Shown in pieces: positions 35,200-47,706 of a stretch of 64,000 nt of DNA. The first letter of the stretch is position 1; every line of letters begins with the position of its first letter. The notes under the pieces were generated by a model. It did not search any database. It was not told the origin of the DNA and saw only the letters and a list, made by a program, of their open reading frames with translations. The translations under genes and the position numbers were made by a program. This DNA is from Tricholomella constricta. Its lineage: Eukaryota; Basidiomycota; Agaricomycetes; Agaricales; Lyophyllaceae. Location of the stretch: positions 1,612,001-1,676,000 of the forward strand of contig JAACJP010000002.1 of assembly GCA_013368375.1 (NCBI GenBank). The letters are read 5' to 3'.

Positions 35200-37308
35200 C
35201 TACGTTGCTTTGCGCAGTGTAAGAGGGGTATCCATAATCCACCTTGTGAACAAATCCTAGAAAATGCCCCCGAATCGTCATCAGGCACAGTGAATATCAT
35301 AAAGAAATTTGAGGCAACGTACAAGAGCAGCTTCCGACTGATCAAAAGGCACCATATGTCTATTGTCGCGAGAATTATTTCAAATGAGAAGTCATATATC
35401 ACGGCGGGAACGGATGAGATGCCTACCCAGCTTCAAAGACGTTGACAAAGGTGACATTGCCCGCGGTGAAACCAGCTCCGCCGGCAGCCCGCACCTCTCC
35501 AGCCAATTTGCCTGAATGGGCAGTGATCCAAGGGACCGACTTGGTCGCGGAGAACTCCTTGTGGAACTTGCTGTCGAGCTGTTCTACCCATCGTTCATTT
35601 CCCTGTTGGCCAGGTCAGTTTCTGATAGTAGGGCGATGAAAAGTCGCTTACGATATAATTGCACATCATATCTAAGCCGGGCGGTTATGGTTATTGGTGG
35701 GGGCGATCGTCGGAAGTGAAAGCGCAACGTACCAGCGTTGCCAGCATAGACCAACAGCCTAATCCCATCGTTGACAAGCTCTGGCAACAAACGGGCACTG
35801 TTGCGCATCCCATCACCCTGCATCGCGAAAGCGCGGTTAACGTCCATGTTACATGACGCAAAAGTCTGGTCAGGGTTAACGCCGAGCGCTGCTTTGTTCT
35901 TGGGATCGTTCATCCAGGTTTCGATCCACAAGAGTTGCTCGTAGCACAGGTCCCCGTCCTTTGACCTATCGCACTTGCGGCGGACGTCGTAGGGATTGAG
36001 ACCAAGTTCTATTGCGGACTTGATCAGGAGTGAGGGGCTTCATTCAGAAACTCCACGTACGCATCAACGACCCAAACATGTTATTGCAATACAGGAGTGC
36101 AGGGACGCAGGTAAACCTCGAGTCATATTGGTAGCAAGACTTGATGAGACGCTGGCAAGTTGGTATTTTCGATCTCAGTGCTTGACATTCTGGTCCCTGA
36201 GGATCATCGTAGACCGGGTAAGGGCCTTCGCAGACATAATCTGGGAGGGAAGCCATCTGGATATATGGGTCGGTGAGCCCGTTTGCCAATATGACTGATG
36301 CCAGATTAATATGCTTGAGCTGAGGAACAGGTGCGAGGCCAAGCTTCTTATTCTCCTGGTGTATGACATTCGCAAAGTTGGGAGCATACGTTCCGCCGTA
36401 GCTTTCGGCAGCAATATGGAAAGGCTGTTTGGAGTATTCCGGGAAACGGTTCAGGAACAACTCGAGGAATGCATAAACATCCTTGCCCGCGACAGGACTG
36501 GTGTTGACTGTTGTTCCGTCGTCGGCGTAAGAAAAGCCTACATCGACAGGTTGATCGAGGAAGATTATATTAGCATGTGTGTTCCAGCTGTACGGATTGT
36601 GAGTTGTGTTCTTCCCGTCGTTTGCAATGTTGCACGGGCCGAGTTCAAAAAGGAGACCGGTGGAGGAGCTGCAGCCGGGGCCTCCGTTTAGCCAGAGAAC
36701 GAGTGGAGCATCCTTCGGTGAAGAACGTGATTCAAAGAACCTAGAATGAACATCATCATAAGTGATATTGAATGATGACAACTTCAAGATGCGGCATCCC
36801 ATGATAGAGTTCAAAAGGGGCAGGGACTTTGGAACATTCGTTTCATTCATTGCAGACACACTCACCAGAAAAAGAGGTGCTTATCCTCGGCCACGTCAAG
36901 ATATCCAGAATATTGCTTAACGAAAGCATCGCAAAGATTAGGCTCTGTAACCCTCAGCTGGTGTTCCTTGAATGGTGGGATGGATACGAGTTCATCTGGT
37001 TCATTGAAGATTCAGAGGCTTCAACATGATTCCCGTCAGATGGGTGACCTACACAACAGCCCATTCTGCTTGATGAATTCCTTTCCATCATGGAACCACT
37101 TCTGCATGTTATGCTTCCCCTTCAAGATCGCTTTCTTGGCATCGCTGAGATACTCTGTTGCCGATAACTCGGACTGGACGTTGGAGAGCCGTTGAAGGGC
37201 CTCTTTACCGCCTAATACGACCTGGTCATAACCTTGAATTGGGTTACCATTGGCATTGTGAGTTGTAAATAGGAGAGAAGAGATGAGAAGAAGGCCGATA
37301 GCCTTCAT
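35200..37308 (-). CDS. Serine carboxypeptidase (S10, carboxypeptidase Y type)
   Basis: The product has 543 residues from eight exons: 37308-37053, 36995-36866, 36740-36061, 36008-35733, 35671-35652, 35602-35427, 35359-35323 and 35256-35200. It removes C-terminal residues from peptides, typically in the vacuole or outside the cell. It has a signal peptide (MKAIGLLLISSLLFTTHNANG), a propeptide-like helical part to about residue 85, and the substrate-binding block LNGGPGCSS. The catalytic triad is Ser242 in ESYGG, Asp448 in AGNAD and His514 in GHMVP. Cysteines and the VYAGNADxMCNYIGNERW block match CPY. The first ATG is directly followed by the signal peptide. Confidence 0.95.
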
Positions 37309-37712
37309 CGTTGAATCGTAGGGCGCTCAGTAGAAGCAGCACGAGCGTCATCTCCCGGGTTCTTCTACACGTGATCCGGGGACTTAAGTGTGGTGCTCAG
37401 CCCGCAGCCAAACAACGCGTAAATTGTGATTTATTATAACTGGTAACAAATCAAGTGCGCGAGAGACGCAGAGGCTACTGAACGCTTATGTTAGGCGCTC
37501 GAGGCCGCCGGCCGCAAGGGTCAAGACGCCAAACCCGACAACCTGAGAATCCCATCCACGGCGTTCCCACTGAATCCCACATACTTGGATTGATATTCGC
37601 AAGCCTTTGACTCGTCACGCGTCATATGGCGCAAGCCCACTAGTCAGCTTCGTCAACACCTGACATCCTGTTAACGCTCGAGCCGGTTCTCTCCCATCCT
37701 TCCACCACCACA
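37309..37712. other. Divergent promoter region, no gene seen
   Basis: Separates carboxypeptidase (minus) and glyoxalase-like gene (plus). GC-rich short blocks near 37500-37570; no clear TATA box. Confidence 0.45.
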
Positions 37713-38771
37713 ATGTCAAACGCGAGCAGCACCAGCACCAAGACCCTCGATCATATCGTCCACTTGACCCCGCCAGGCTCCGTTCAGGCAACCTCGGAGC
37801 AGTTTCGCGAACTTGGATTCAAGTGAGTTTACTTAGCAATTTGGGAAACTAGACATCTGGATCTAAAGGACTGCTATAGCGTCATACCTGGTGGGACACA
37901 CGCCGACGGTTTCACTGCAAATGCACTGGTGGCAAGTGTCATCCAATCCAGCACTCCTCTTTGAGCGTTTAAATCTTAGAGCTCATCTATACATGCAGAT
38001 ATTGGCAGACGGCGTCTACATAGAGCTGATTTCCTTCATCCATCCGCCCTCCTACTATCCTCCCGGCTCACCAGAGCGCAAAGCGCGGGACACACACGAA
38101 TGGGCATCAAAAATCCCAGGCTGGATCGATTTTGCGTTCCTTGGGAACGGCTCTCTGACGACACGCATCTCTGACATCATCAACGACCGGGCAAAGCAAG
38201 ACGGAAGCGGTGCTTTTTACGGTCCCGAATGGGCTGCAGGGCGCCGACGTCCAGACGGCAAGGTGCTGAAGTGGGTGATCTCAGCTCCAAGCCCGGAGGA
38301 CAAAAGAGGAACTCTGCCTTTTTTCTGCGGGGATATCACCCCTCGCGATTGGAGGGTATGTCGTTAGCGATCTCCATAGCGCAAAGCAAGGGCTGCTTAC
38401 TTGGCACTGTGCAATTGCAGGTGCCGACTGATCCTCCGTCAAACACTGAACACCCGTCGACGGCGCAGGGGATATCTTACATCGTCATACTTACAGCCTC
38501 CAAAGACTTGCTGTCGATTTCGCGTCAGCTCACCTCTGTTGTCGGAAACCCTCCCGTCACCTCGACAAACACAGAATCCACCTGGCTATTGGACACTCTG
38601 CGCAAGAAAGGCGGCCCTAGAGTGATTTTGAAATCTCCTTCGAACGATAACGAGTCGGCATTTGTGCAAGAAGCGGGAACGGGGATATATGAGGTGGCGT
38701 TTATAGTCAATGATCGTGAGGAGGGAAATGGGAGTACCCCGTATGGAAAGATCGTCTGGGTTCGAGCCTAA
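37713..38771 (+). CDS. Glyoxalase-like domain protein
   Basis: The product has 288 residues from exons 37713-37822, 37880-37928, 37999-38355 and 38421-38771. It starts with LDHIVHLTPPGS, the first beta strand of a glyoxalase/bleomycin-resistance fold with the metal-ligand-like His. Next are the GFxVIPGGTHADGFTANAL block and VYIELISFIHPP, where the Glu is the usual second ligand. This matches the fungal Glyoxalase-like family that is common in basidiomycetes and has no settled substrate. No signal peptide, so probably cytosolic. The convergent neighbour is the CNNM-type transporter. Confidence 0.88.
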
Positions 38772-38971
38772 AATTTGACACAAGTGTTCTTTCTACAACT
38801 ACGCATCGCAAGTATTGTATTACCACCAAACGAGCTAAATGCCACGACGAGTTAAAATACCACAAAATAGATACAATGTCTTCCTTCTGACGTCGACAAG
38901 GAACGTTTTGAGGACGAAACGATATATAACTTACAATATTCACCAAGAAATGAAACCGCGCAAAGTAGACG

Positions 38972-41126
38972 TTATGATGCGGGAGGAGATTCACTCAAGA
39001 TAGTCGAGCCATTTGTGCCATCGTAAGTACGAGGGCTGGCGCTCAGAAGTGGTGTGCTTTCTTCACCACGCTGCGAGAGGACCGATTCTGCCCGTCTTTC
39101 ACGTTCAACAATCCTACGTGCGAGATATCAGGGGTGAGAATAAGCAATGTGCATGAATCAGAAATAACGCACCCCCTCATTATGGCTGCCGTGGTCATAC
39201 GCTTCGCGCGCTTTTTACTCTGATTGTCCTCGTAGCGATCGGTCTCGTCTACAATTTCTTCTGATATGATTTCCTGCGTGAATGCGTTCAATCAGCGCAA
39301 AGACAAGCGCACTCATTCGAGGAAACACACCTCGATGATGTCTATCATGATATATGTCGATCAGAAGCATGTTGTACAAGGGGTGTCCAGGGCTTACCTT
39401 CCAGTGTAATGACGCCAATGGCGCCTCCAGCTCTACCCGGGGTGTTGCTAATAAGCAAGAGATGCGCGCGGCCAGTTTGGCTATCACGTGGAGTAAGCAA
39501 GTAGCTCCAGAAGAGGTTCAACGCGTACTGACAAATAATCCAAGGCCTGGAAGCAATTAATTGTTGGGTGCGCTTCCGGGAGGATGGAAAGTTGGAAGCT
39601 CGACACAGGAAGGGCTTTTGATGGGTCATAAGTTAAAAGCTACGTGATGGTTAGCAGTAATATCAATAAACACAATGCTGAGTTCTACCTTTTTAACGAG
39701 CAAAAGGCCGACAAAGGCAGTCGGATCACCGACGGCGTGCACAGGGAACCGTGAATACCCGCTCAGGAGGCTAGCAGTCGAGGCAATATTGTTAATAAGA
39801 CAGGCGAGCAAGGAAGACGCAACCTACATGGAATCCACCTTCGTGTGATCTAAGATGGTGTCTGCGCCCAGTGTTACCGTGTCCTGTTGATTGATTAACG
39901 TCTCGGCTATTAAAAATTTTGGTTATAGCTACCCTCAAGGGTGTCATAATCGTTTCGACCTTCTTCGTGTTGAGTTCCAATACCCCGTTCAAAATGGCGA
40001 TTTCGTCGTCACGCAAGGGTTCCTGACCCGTGCGATGAAACTGGAGGAACGACTTGAGCTCGGCTTTCTTGTATGTAGTGTGCTCCTTTCCGCCAAGAGC
40101 CCAATCGAGTAGTTTTGCCATTGGCCAAGCGATGGGCGCTAAAAGAGGCGTCAGGAACGCACAGTGCACAAGCAAAAACATGCTCGCCTAGAATCCACAT
40201 GAGTCCAAGGACTAGAGGAGCACATTTTGCGCCAATGGCGAGTCCGTGACGAACACATATCGCCTGCGGAATCACCCTAGAGATTCAATGGGTAGGCTCA
40301 ATACACATTTTGCAAGATTCAATGGGCGCACGTACTCGCTGTGATATCGAATTCTCAGACATTAGATCATGATCGCATCAAGAAGCTAGAAGCATACCCA
40401 AAAATGACTGGTTTGCCAATGAGCAAAGTTATTTGCAGCAACACGACTTCAACTCACCGATTGCGGTAGTGGCAATAACTACAGCTGCGACGCCTCCACC
40501 AATCTGACAGGTATATTAGCCTGAATGGGAAGTAAAGCGACAAATAAGCGTACTGCGCTGTCCAAAAAGATAGGCAAACTCTCGTTGATGACCTGAGGCA
40601 TAATGCATGAATCATTTTGACCGATGGAACTGTCGGTTGGATGGACTGACCACGTTGCACAAGAGTAGGACCTGCCATGTCCACTGGTTAGATGGTCGAA
40701 ATGACGCAATGACAACTACGCACCACGAGTATCCAATGTCGGCCTTTCTCCATGAGCCTCAACACTAAGAAACATTAAGACGGAGTCAATGCGTCCCAAA
40801 AACACCATTTATACCTTTCTTCGCGTTCTCCTTCTCCACCAAATCCGAGGACGATGTCGACAACACGCGAAGATGAAGTTCGTCGAGACCCATGAGCCCA
40901 AGAGTCAATCTGAGTAAAGCCTGAGCGAAATTCAGCCCATTTCTGTTCATATGATAACGTACCCTGCGAAAACGCCGCCAGCAAGGACTAATGCTGCACT
41001 GATCGCTAATTTGTACCAGTATTCAGGTGAACCCCTCTCTGGTATCTGACGATGGCCCTTGGTGACCGCGAGCAACGGCGACGCAAACACTGTTCGCGCC
41101 AGTAGTATAATCACGGGATACCTCAT
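38972..41126 (-). CDS. CNNM/Mam3-type membrane protein (DUF21 plus CBS pair)
   Basis: The product has 431 residues from 17 exons: 41126-40963, 40909-40815, 40764-40724, 40671-40651, 40592-40554, 40503-40458, 40407-40398, 40338-40336 (3 nt), 40276-40188, 40138-39933, 39883-39828, 39770-39689, 39639-39533, 39480-39398, 39342-39332, 39273-39173, 39113-38972. It belongs to the CNNM/CorB family of putative Mg2+ transporters; yeast Mam3 is vacuolar. A signal-anchor leads into the DUF21 membrane domain (LTLGLMGLDELHLRVL, LVVLLLCNVVINESLPIF, VIFGEVIPQAICVRHG). The CBS part follows (VETIMTPLRDTVTL, SGYSRFPVH, GAIGVITLED). The exon 9/10 junction uses a GC donor at 40187 and is the least sure splice. 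Length and domain order are normal for fungi. Confidence 0.9.
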
Positions 41127-41282
41127 GGAAGAAGAGGATAAAGGATAAAGCCGTCGGAGGTTGGGATGGGCGTTCGGAATGAATATGTTCGCGGATATTA
41201 TATGCAGACAATTACTTACGTAATGATCGTGTCTCAAAATAACCTATTATCTTGTGTTTGCTAAAAGCTTCCACATTTTTGC

Positions 41283-43457
41283 ATGCAACGACTGGTCGGA
41301 GGCTTTGGACGACTCAGATCCTTTCGGCTGCCCTCATATATTGCTTATTATCATATCCCTCCACCTCGTCTGATACACCTCGACTACCGTTCCTTGAGCG
41401 TTAACGACAAAATGGCCGAGTCTCCAAAGGCCGGACAGGTTCATGCTCTTCCCCAAGCCGAGCTCGAATTGCCATCGATGAAGAAGCCCAGGCTCGCAGG
41501 GAAAAACGTTCCAAAGTCTGAGCGTAAACGGGCCAAAAAGCGAGCGAAGAAGACGGATCTCCCGGAACCATGCTCAACAGAAGACGTTCTCTGGCGGGAC
41601 GTTATAGCGGTGCTTGGACAAGATGTGGTCGATAAAGCTCTGGAGGATGGTTCAGAATTCGATTCTCCATTCGAATTTCATCAGGAAGTGGAATTGGAGG
41701 TCTCAGCTATTTGTTCCAGTGGTAAGTGCGTCACTCTATCTTTATACGTAGCCGGGACCGAAAATGGCGTATCCTTACAAGATATCCTTGGTCGCCCACT
41801 TGCTGTTCATCACCGATGAAATAACACGCGCATTTTTGGGATACGTCAGCTCCGCATCAGTCCTTCACGAAACATAAATTCTCGAACGATGACAGCTCAA
41901 ATATCCCTCTGCAGGTGAAGCGATCGCGCGTTCGCTCGACGACCTGCGTCCATGGACGGTTATCGTTCCATTTGCACTACCACGGGAGAAGGTCCGGGCA
42001 CGCATCTATCGCAATGCGAGGCTGCATTCTTTTGCCGATCTACTGGAGGTCATTACGCCAAACCCAGAACTTCGAGATCAAAGTCGCATCAAGTGCCAGT
42101 ATTTTGGAACATGTGCTGGATGTCAATACCAGGCAAGCTAGAAGCTTACTCTCAGTTTTCTCATGCTCATCCTTCTCTCAGACACTGTCGTACGAGACTC
42201 AATTAGATCTCAAACGAGATGTTGTAGTCAAAGCGTACAAGAACTTCTCAAGTGTGTCACCGTTCTTCTACCAAGGATATCCTGCTAACCCCCGCGACGA
42301 AGATCTCTCCGACGACGCCGTGCCACAGATTCTGTCCACTATAGGATCCCCACTAGAGTATGGATATCGAACAAAACTGACTCCTCACTTCGAGGCTCCT
42401 CCAAAGTCTGCTCGAAAGGCCCAACCTTCCGACACGGAAGGTAAACCCGACTGGCTCAAGATTGGCTTCAATCGCATAGGAACCTCCAGAACTATGGACA
42501 TTGAGGTAAGTTGATCATCTTGGGAATACATCCAGAGAGTTGAACGTCCTCTTTTTTGACAAGGAATGTCCCATCGCGACTCCGGTCATAAATAACGCGT
42601 ATCGTCCCGCGCGGGAGAATATTATCAAGTGAGCCAGTCTTCTTCTAGTTCCATTTACAGTACCAACGATATGAACCAGGAACATCTTCACGTACAAGCG
42701 AGGTGTATCCTTGCTGTACCGCGATTCTCTTGAACACTCGTCCGACGCAAGTCCGCGGGAAGCTGACACCTCTGTCGATGCTCTTACATCCTCCCTTGAG
42801 AAGCATGTCTGTATAACCGACCAAAAGGCCATTGTTCGTGAGAAGGTCGGCGACAAGATTTTTGAATACGTTGCGGGGTCGTTCTTCCAGAACAACAATT
42901 CCGTTCTCGTCCCGTTAACAAACTACGTTCGCGATGCGATCTTTCCGCAAACCTCCATCACCACCGACTCAGATGCGTCGCCACCCACGCACCTCGTCGA
43001 CGCATACTGTGGCGCCGGCCTTTTTGCGATCACGCTCTCACCGCACTTTCAAACTGTAGCCGGGATCGAACTCTCGCAAGATTCGATAAAAGCAGCAACG
43101 CGTAACGCAGAGCTGAATAACATCCCCAGCGACAAGATAACCTTCCGCGCAGGCGATGCAGCAGCCATTTTCGAAACTGTTGGAGAGTTCCCACCGGACA
43201 AGACTGCACTCCTCATTGATCCACCGCGAAAAGGATGTGACGATAACTTCATCCAGCAGCTTCTGGCTTTCAGATGTAAGACGGTGGTCTACGTTAGTTG
43301 TAACGTCCATACACAGGCGAGGGACGTTGGGAAGATCTTAAAAGCGACAGAGAATGAGGAGGCAGGGCGGAAGTATATTCTGGAGAGCGTCCGTGGGTTT
43401 GACCTTTTCCCTCAAACTGCGCATGTCGAGTCGGTGGCTGTACTTCGATTGGTATAA
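41283..43457 (+). CDS. TRM2: tRNA (uracil-5-)-methyltransferase
   Basis: The product has 590 residues from exons 41283-41721, 41915-42132, 42182-42251, 42303-42505, 42564-42628 and 42680-43457. It methylates U54 of tRNA to m5U (T-loop ribothymidine) using SAM. The body shows ITPNPELRDQSRIKCQYFGTCAGCQYQ, KNIFTYKRGVSLLYRDS, the SAM site VDAYCGAGLFAITLS, GIELSQDSI, DPPRKGC and the catalytic-Cys block VYVSCN, as in the RumA/TrmA family. The second intron has a GC donor (gcaagc at 42133). A Lys/Arg-rich stretch (SERKRAKKRAKK) precedes the domain. The first ATG adds 43 residues rich in Arg and Tyr that could target mitochondria; a second in-frame ATG at 41412 would give a form without them. Confidence 0.95.
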
Positions 43458-43796
43458 ACATCGTCCTCTTGCGGATTGAATTCAGCTTGCTGTGGGTGCC
43501 TCCAATGGGTTGTCGTCCAGGTTCCCCGTGCCTGGCTTACACAACACTTCGTAGGTGGGTGAATGATTCTCTTACGTCGGTTCACCTCTTCTCGCAGTTC
43601 CACAGAGTAAATATGTCGTTCTCCATTTCTTGTCATCAGATGCAAGGTTCTCGACCCTAGAACAAGTCCATCCCTTGCTCCAGACGGATTCGAAATTTGA
43701 CTCTCGGACGTAATCTTAGAGCATCGAGGTATATAAGGAGACCTGTATGCCATCTCAACCTTCCCTATTACTTCAGACCCACCCACGAAACATCTC
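43458..43796. other. Upstream region of the cerato-platanin gene
   Basis: No gene seen. It holds the core promoter of the next gene (see the TATA box feature). Confidence 0.5.
43729..43736 (+). promoter_or_regulatory. TATA box of the cerato-platanin gene
   Basis: GTATATAA lies about 60 nt before the ATG at 43797, as expected for a highly expressed secreted-protein gene. Confidence 0.6.
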
Positions 43797-44246
43797 ATGC
43801 AGTTTTTAACTATTGCTCTACCCCTTGCTCTCTCCCTCCTGATCTCTCCAGCTCGGGGCATCACAGCGCCACTCTCGTACGACAGAGTCTACAGCGTCGC
43901 AGGGGCATCCCTCGACACCGTCGCCTGCTCCGATGGCTCCCATGGCCTGAAAACCCGGGGCTTCACCACCTTCGGCTCTCTCCCCACGTTCCCCTTCATC
44001 GGCGGCGCCGAGGCCATTGAAGGCTGGAACTCGGTCAACTGTGGCACCTGCTACCAGCTCACATACACCAACGCGACATCAGGGAGCAAGAAGAGTATCA
44101 ACATCCTAGCCATCGACAGCACTAAGCCAGGGTTCAATGTTGCATTGCCGGCGATGGAGGTGTTGGTCGGCTCCCAAGCGGCTGACATTGGAACGGCCGT
44201 GGTGGAAGCGAAACAGATCAATGCATCGTTCTGTGGTCTTCATTGA
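43797..44246 (+). CDS. Cerato-platanin family secreted protein
   Basis: A single exon encodes 149 residues. The signal peptide is MQFLTIALPLALSLLISPARG; the mature protein starts ITAPLSYDRVY, close to the family start. Conserved features are LDTVACSDG, two disulphide pairs (Cys in ACSDG, NCGTC and near the C-terminus), GGAEAIEGWNSVNCGTCYQL and INILAIDST. Cerato-platanins are small expansin-like proteins of the fungal wall and medium; some act as elicitors on plants. Length is typical. The lack of introns contrasts with its neighbours but is not rare in this family. A TATA box lies 60 nt upstream. Confidence 0.95.
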   Translation: MQFLTIALPLALSLLISPARGITAPLSYDRVYSVAGASLDTVACSDGSHGLKTRGFTTFGSLPTFPFIGGAEAIEGWNSVNCGTCYQLTYTNATSGSKKSINILAIDSTKPGFNVALPAMEVLVGSQAADIGTAVVEAKQINASFCGLH

Positions 44247-44487
44247 GTGATGAGAAGTTAGGTTCGTGCACTCACCTTGATTCTCGGATTAGTGCTTACC
44301 TCCTTCTGTGTTTGTTTCTTCAGTTAAAACACGCCGTGCTGAGTTCTTGTGATCAATATTATCCGGGATTCGTGGACTTGATTGGGGAACAAAAAAGCTC
44401 CTTGAAAGTATACTGTCTAGAACATGGTGCAAGCAACTCGAAGTATAAGCCGAATGAGAGGAGTGTTTAGAATATTTAGAGATAATT

Positions 44488-45658
44488 TTACGAGGGTGAT
44501 TCTACAAGCACACGGACGCGGGACTTGATCTCCTCCAATTTAGTGAAACCCTCCTCCGTTTCTGCTGTCCTTTCCTTCGCTTTCAGCGTCTCTTCAATCT
44601 CCTTTATCATCGTTTCGAGTCTCCTATCCATCGCGCGCATCTTCTCCTCGTGCATATTTCTGCGAAGATTCTCCGCTATTTGTTGCCTGGTCGTGTACAC
44701 TTCTGCGCGCCATTGGCGCATCGCAGCCTCATGTTGCATATTGGGTTTCTCGATCTTTATCCATCGCCGCACCGTTTGATATTCGGCCTCAAGACGGTCA
44801 AACTGTTGTTGACGGTTGATAAAGATTATTTAGATTTGTAGAATGCTTCAAAGGATGTAAGCTACCCACCAAAGCAAGCTTCTTCTTTCGTTCTTCCTTG
44901 AACTTCATTTGCGCCTTGTCGACCATTTGGGGAAGGAAATCAAGAGGCTTGATCTTCTTCTTCCGCTTTCCAGAGGCGATATCCAACTCCCAGTCGTATT
45001 TCAGACCGGTAGTGCCTGGCTCGATGACACGGTCCCCAGGTACATTGCGCGAGAAGACCTCCAAAATAATTTTGGAGTACCAGAACGAATGGTGGCTGAA
45101 AGAACGGTATTCTCCGTACTCGCCCAGAGCCACTTTGGAAAGGATGGTCAAATCTAAGAACGTCGGACGATGCTCAAACTCGAGAAATTCAAATTTCTCG
45201 ATGAGGCCGCGCAGTGGCCAGCCGTATAGTATCATGTAACAGAGCGATGGTGATTTCCGCCGTTTAGGGATACGATAATAAGTTCTGAAGAGATCGTCCC
45301 CATTCGCGAGAGAATCTTCTTCGCCTGGGTCACGGCGGTCGAAATCGTTCGTGGCGAAGCATTCCAGTCTGATGTACTTGAACGACATTTCGTCCAATAA
45401 TTTGACCTTGACAACGAGATAATGATGGCCTGGATCAAAAACTTGTTGATATCTCCGAATCTCCTCGATTCTTTGTCGGTGAATGTGCCTTCGTATGTGA
45501 GAGCCCTTTGCCGACGCCGTATCAATTTTCCAGACAAATGAAACTTCCCATCGGCGATACCAAGCGTGTGGGTCGTCATCATTCGTAAAAAGCTCATTCG
45601 TAAAAAGGTGAAGTCGATGCGACAGGTGATCAGTCGGAGGAGGTGGTGTGGCTTCCAT
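44488..45658 (-). CDS. Hypothetical protein with C-terminal coiled coil
   Basis: The product has 367 residues from exons 45658-44870 and 44802-44488. The first ATG in the frame is at 45658. The N-terminal half (WYRRWEVSFVWKIDTASAKG, FRTYYRIPKRRKSPSLCYM) looks folded, with many aromatic residues. The C-terminal about 120 residues form a charged coiled coil (MVDKAQMKFKEERKKK, MREDE-like heptads, RRLETMIKEIEETLKAKER). No signal peptide or known domain is recognised. The phase-0 intron and coherent composition across it make a real gene likely. Confidence 0.72.
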
Positions 45659-45987
45659 TGAAATAGACTGTGTATCAATCACTTGAAATGGATGTAAGGG
45701 TGATTAAGGTGGAGCCTCATCCAATGTTGGCTGCGGAAAGGAATGAGCGCAGGTGTTATGAGGGGAAGGAGGCTAAAATGCAACTCGCAGCGTCAAGTTA
45801 TATATGCGCCTACGAGTTAATACAACTACACGTGGTGATGGATAGGTCCTAATTCACGTACACCAGGATGCCCAGAGCTTGCCCAGAGCATAATTAAAGC
45901 GAATTGATTCACAAAACCGCAACAGTTATGGGCCTATGCTCATAGAAAGAGGTAAAGATATTAGAAAGCAGTACGCAAAAAAGACTA
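45659..45987. other. Intergenic, no gene seen
   Basis: AT-rich spacer between the coiled-coil protein gene and the end of ALG2, both on the minus strand. Confidence 0.45.
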
Positions 45988-47706
45988 TCACCCATCTGAG
46001 GACGGAAAAATCAGAGGGCCAACGAAATACGCCACCAAGAAGCCCAAAAACATCAACCACGCGTTGAAACCTAAACGCGACACATCACCCATCCCCACAG
46101 CCTCCACCAACGCGACCTCGATCCCACTCGCCATCGCATCCATGCCAAACAAGGCCCGCGCACGTGCCCTTGCCCTCGTGGACAGGGCATCGCGCTCGGT
46201 GTCGTTCAGTGACACGATCTGGAGAAGCGCATCGGCCCAGACGTCCGCATCGGGCGTTCTGAGCCAGCCTGTCTTATCTTCTGCTGGGCTGTCGAGGACG
46301 CTCTCCGTGGGGCCTCCGCTGTCGCAGGCTAACACAGGGACACCACACACCATGGCTTCCACTGGGCCGATCCCAAAATGCTCGTTGGCGGGCGTGTAGA
46401 GAAATGCCAGTGTGGAGGGACTGGAAAGGAGGGCGGTGCGCTGGGACGTCGTGAAGTTCAGCAGGAAGAGAACATCCGGATTGTGAGTTGTCATGTTAAG
46501 CGGAGGGATTTTAACGGGTGTTTTGGTGGAAGATGGCGTAATGACATTGTAGGTCAAGGAAAAGGACTTTGCGAGGTCGATCAGCGAATAAAGCGTGAGC
46601 ATATTGTCCTCTAAACGTGGATCGTAGCCCCCTACAAACCAAATGTATTCAAATAAGGTCGTCGTTTAAATTTGGATGCGTGCTTACCTGCGAGAACAAG
46701 TCGCAGTTTAGAGAGTGTGGAAGATGTCAGCTTTGGCTTCAAAGCTGCAAGAGCTCTTATGGCAAGGGCTACATTCTTTTTATGCTCAAAACGATTGAGT
46801 GAAATCAGTGTGGGGATGTCTCTAGGATCAAACACATCAGATTCGATGACTCGGAGATACGTTAAACTGAGCGACTGACGAAGTTACTGCAATGTTATCA
46901 GGGTCATTGTCGTCCAAGGTTGACTCGTACGCCGATATATTAATCCCGGGGTATACGACGCGCAGTGTTTGTGTAATAGACCTGAAATACGCCTTAGAAA
47001 CACGAGCCGTGAACTTGGAGTTTGCAAGGATAACGTCTGCTTGTCCTGTGGGAAACGTGAGACGTGTCAACAACTACGGGCGCGACTCCACGTACGCGTC
47101 GTCGTTTCCTCTAACCAATCCATTGGATACCGATACACCCGCTTCAATAGACTCGCTTGCCTTCTCACCATCTCGCCCTCCACGAATGCCCCATTCGCCA
47201 GCAGTTTGTCGGGAAAGTGACAGTAGAAGACAACGCGCTTGTTGCCCAGCATCCGAAGGAAAGGAATGCATGTTGACAGCTGGTCTACGAAGTAGACGTC
47301 ATATTCCGGCGCAGATGGTCGTAGCAGGTGGGTGGTGAGGTGGAGCTGTCGTGCGTGTGCGAAGAATATGTGGAATTTGCCCTTGAACGAGCGAGGAAAC
47401 GGTGGGATGACATGGTGTACTCGTAGGCTTCCTGTCGATGTAATTTAGGATCCTTCACATAGCAAGGAAGGTTAAATACCATCTTTTGTCTCCTCGAAGC
47501 AGTGATTGAGGTCGTGGTGGGATGTGTATATGTCTACCGAATGACCACGCTCTTGAAGGCCGAGTGCTGCGTCGACAACAAGACGCTCCGCGCCACCTAA
47601 TGGACGATTCTACCGTTCAGCGTTAACAAACCATGATAACGCTGAGCCAAGCACCTATGCCTAGGTCCGGATGAATGAACGCAACTTTCAGCGGTCGAGG
47701 CGACAT
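45988..47706 (-). CDS. ALG2: Alpha-1,3/1,6-mannosyltransferase ALG2
   Basis: The product has 482 residues from exons 47706-47655, 47596-47480, 47431-47096, 47045-46880, 46821-46688 and 46631-45988. It adds the second and third mannose to the lipid-linked oligosaccharide at the cytosolic face of the ER. Family marks are [85 protein letters not shown] and the GT4 EX7E motif in [13 protein letters not shown]-terminal hydrophobic segment ([18 protein letters not shown]) fits its ER membrane attachment. The junction VTS|DIPT uses the donor GTCAGT at 46879. Confidence 0.95.

Noticed and set aside
40081..40275. Continuous minus-strand frame through the CNNM intron at 40139-40187
   Set aside because: It would insert a Cys/Val-rich segment between GLMWIL and APIAWPMAKLL, which are adjacent in the family.
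42252..42302. Reading straight through this 51-nt stretch of TRM2 without an intron
   Set aside because: The frame stays open either way, but GTGTGT..CTAAC..AAG looks like an intron and its removal gives the usual spacing of the family.
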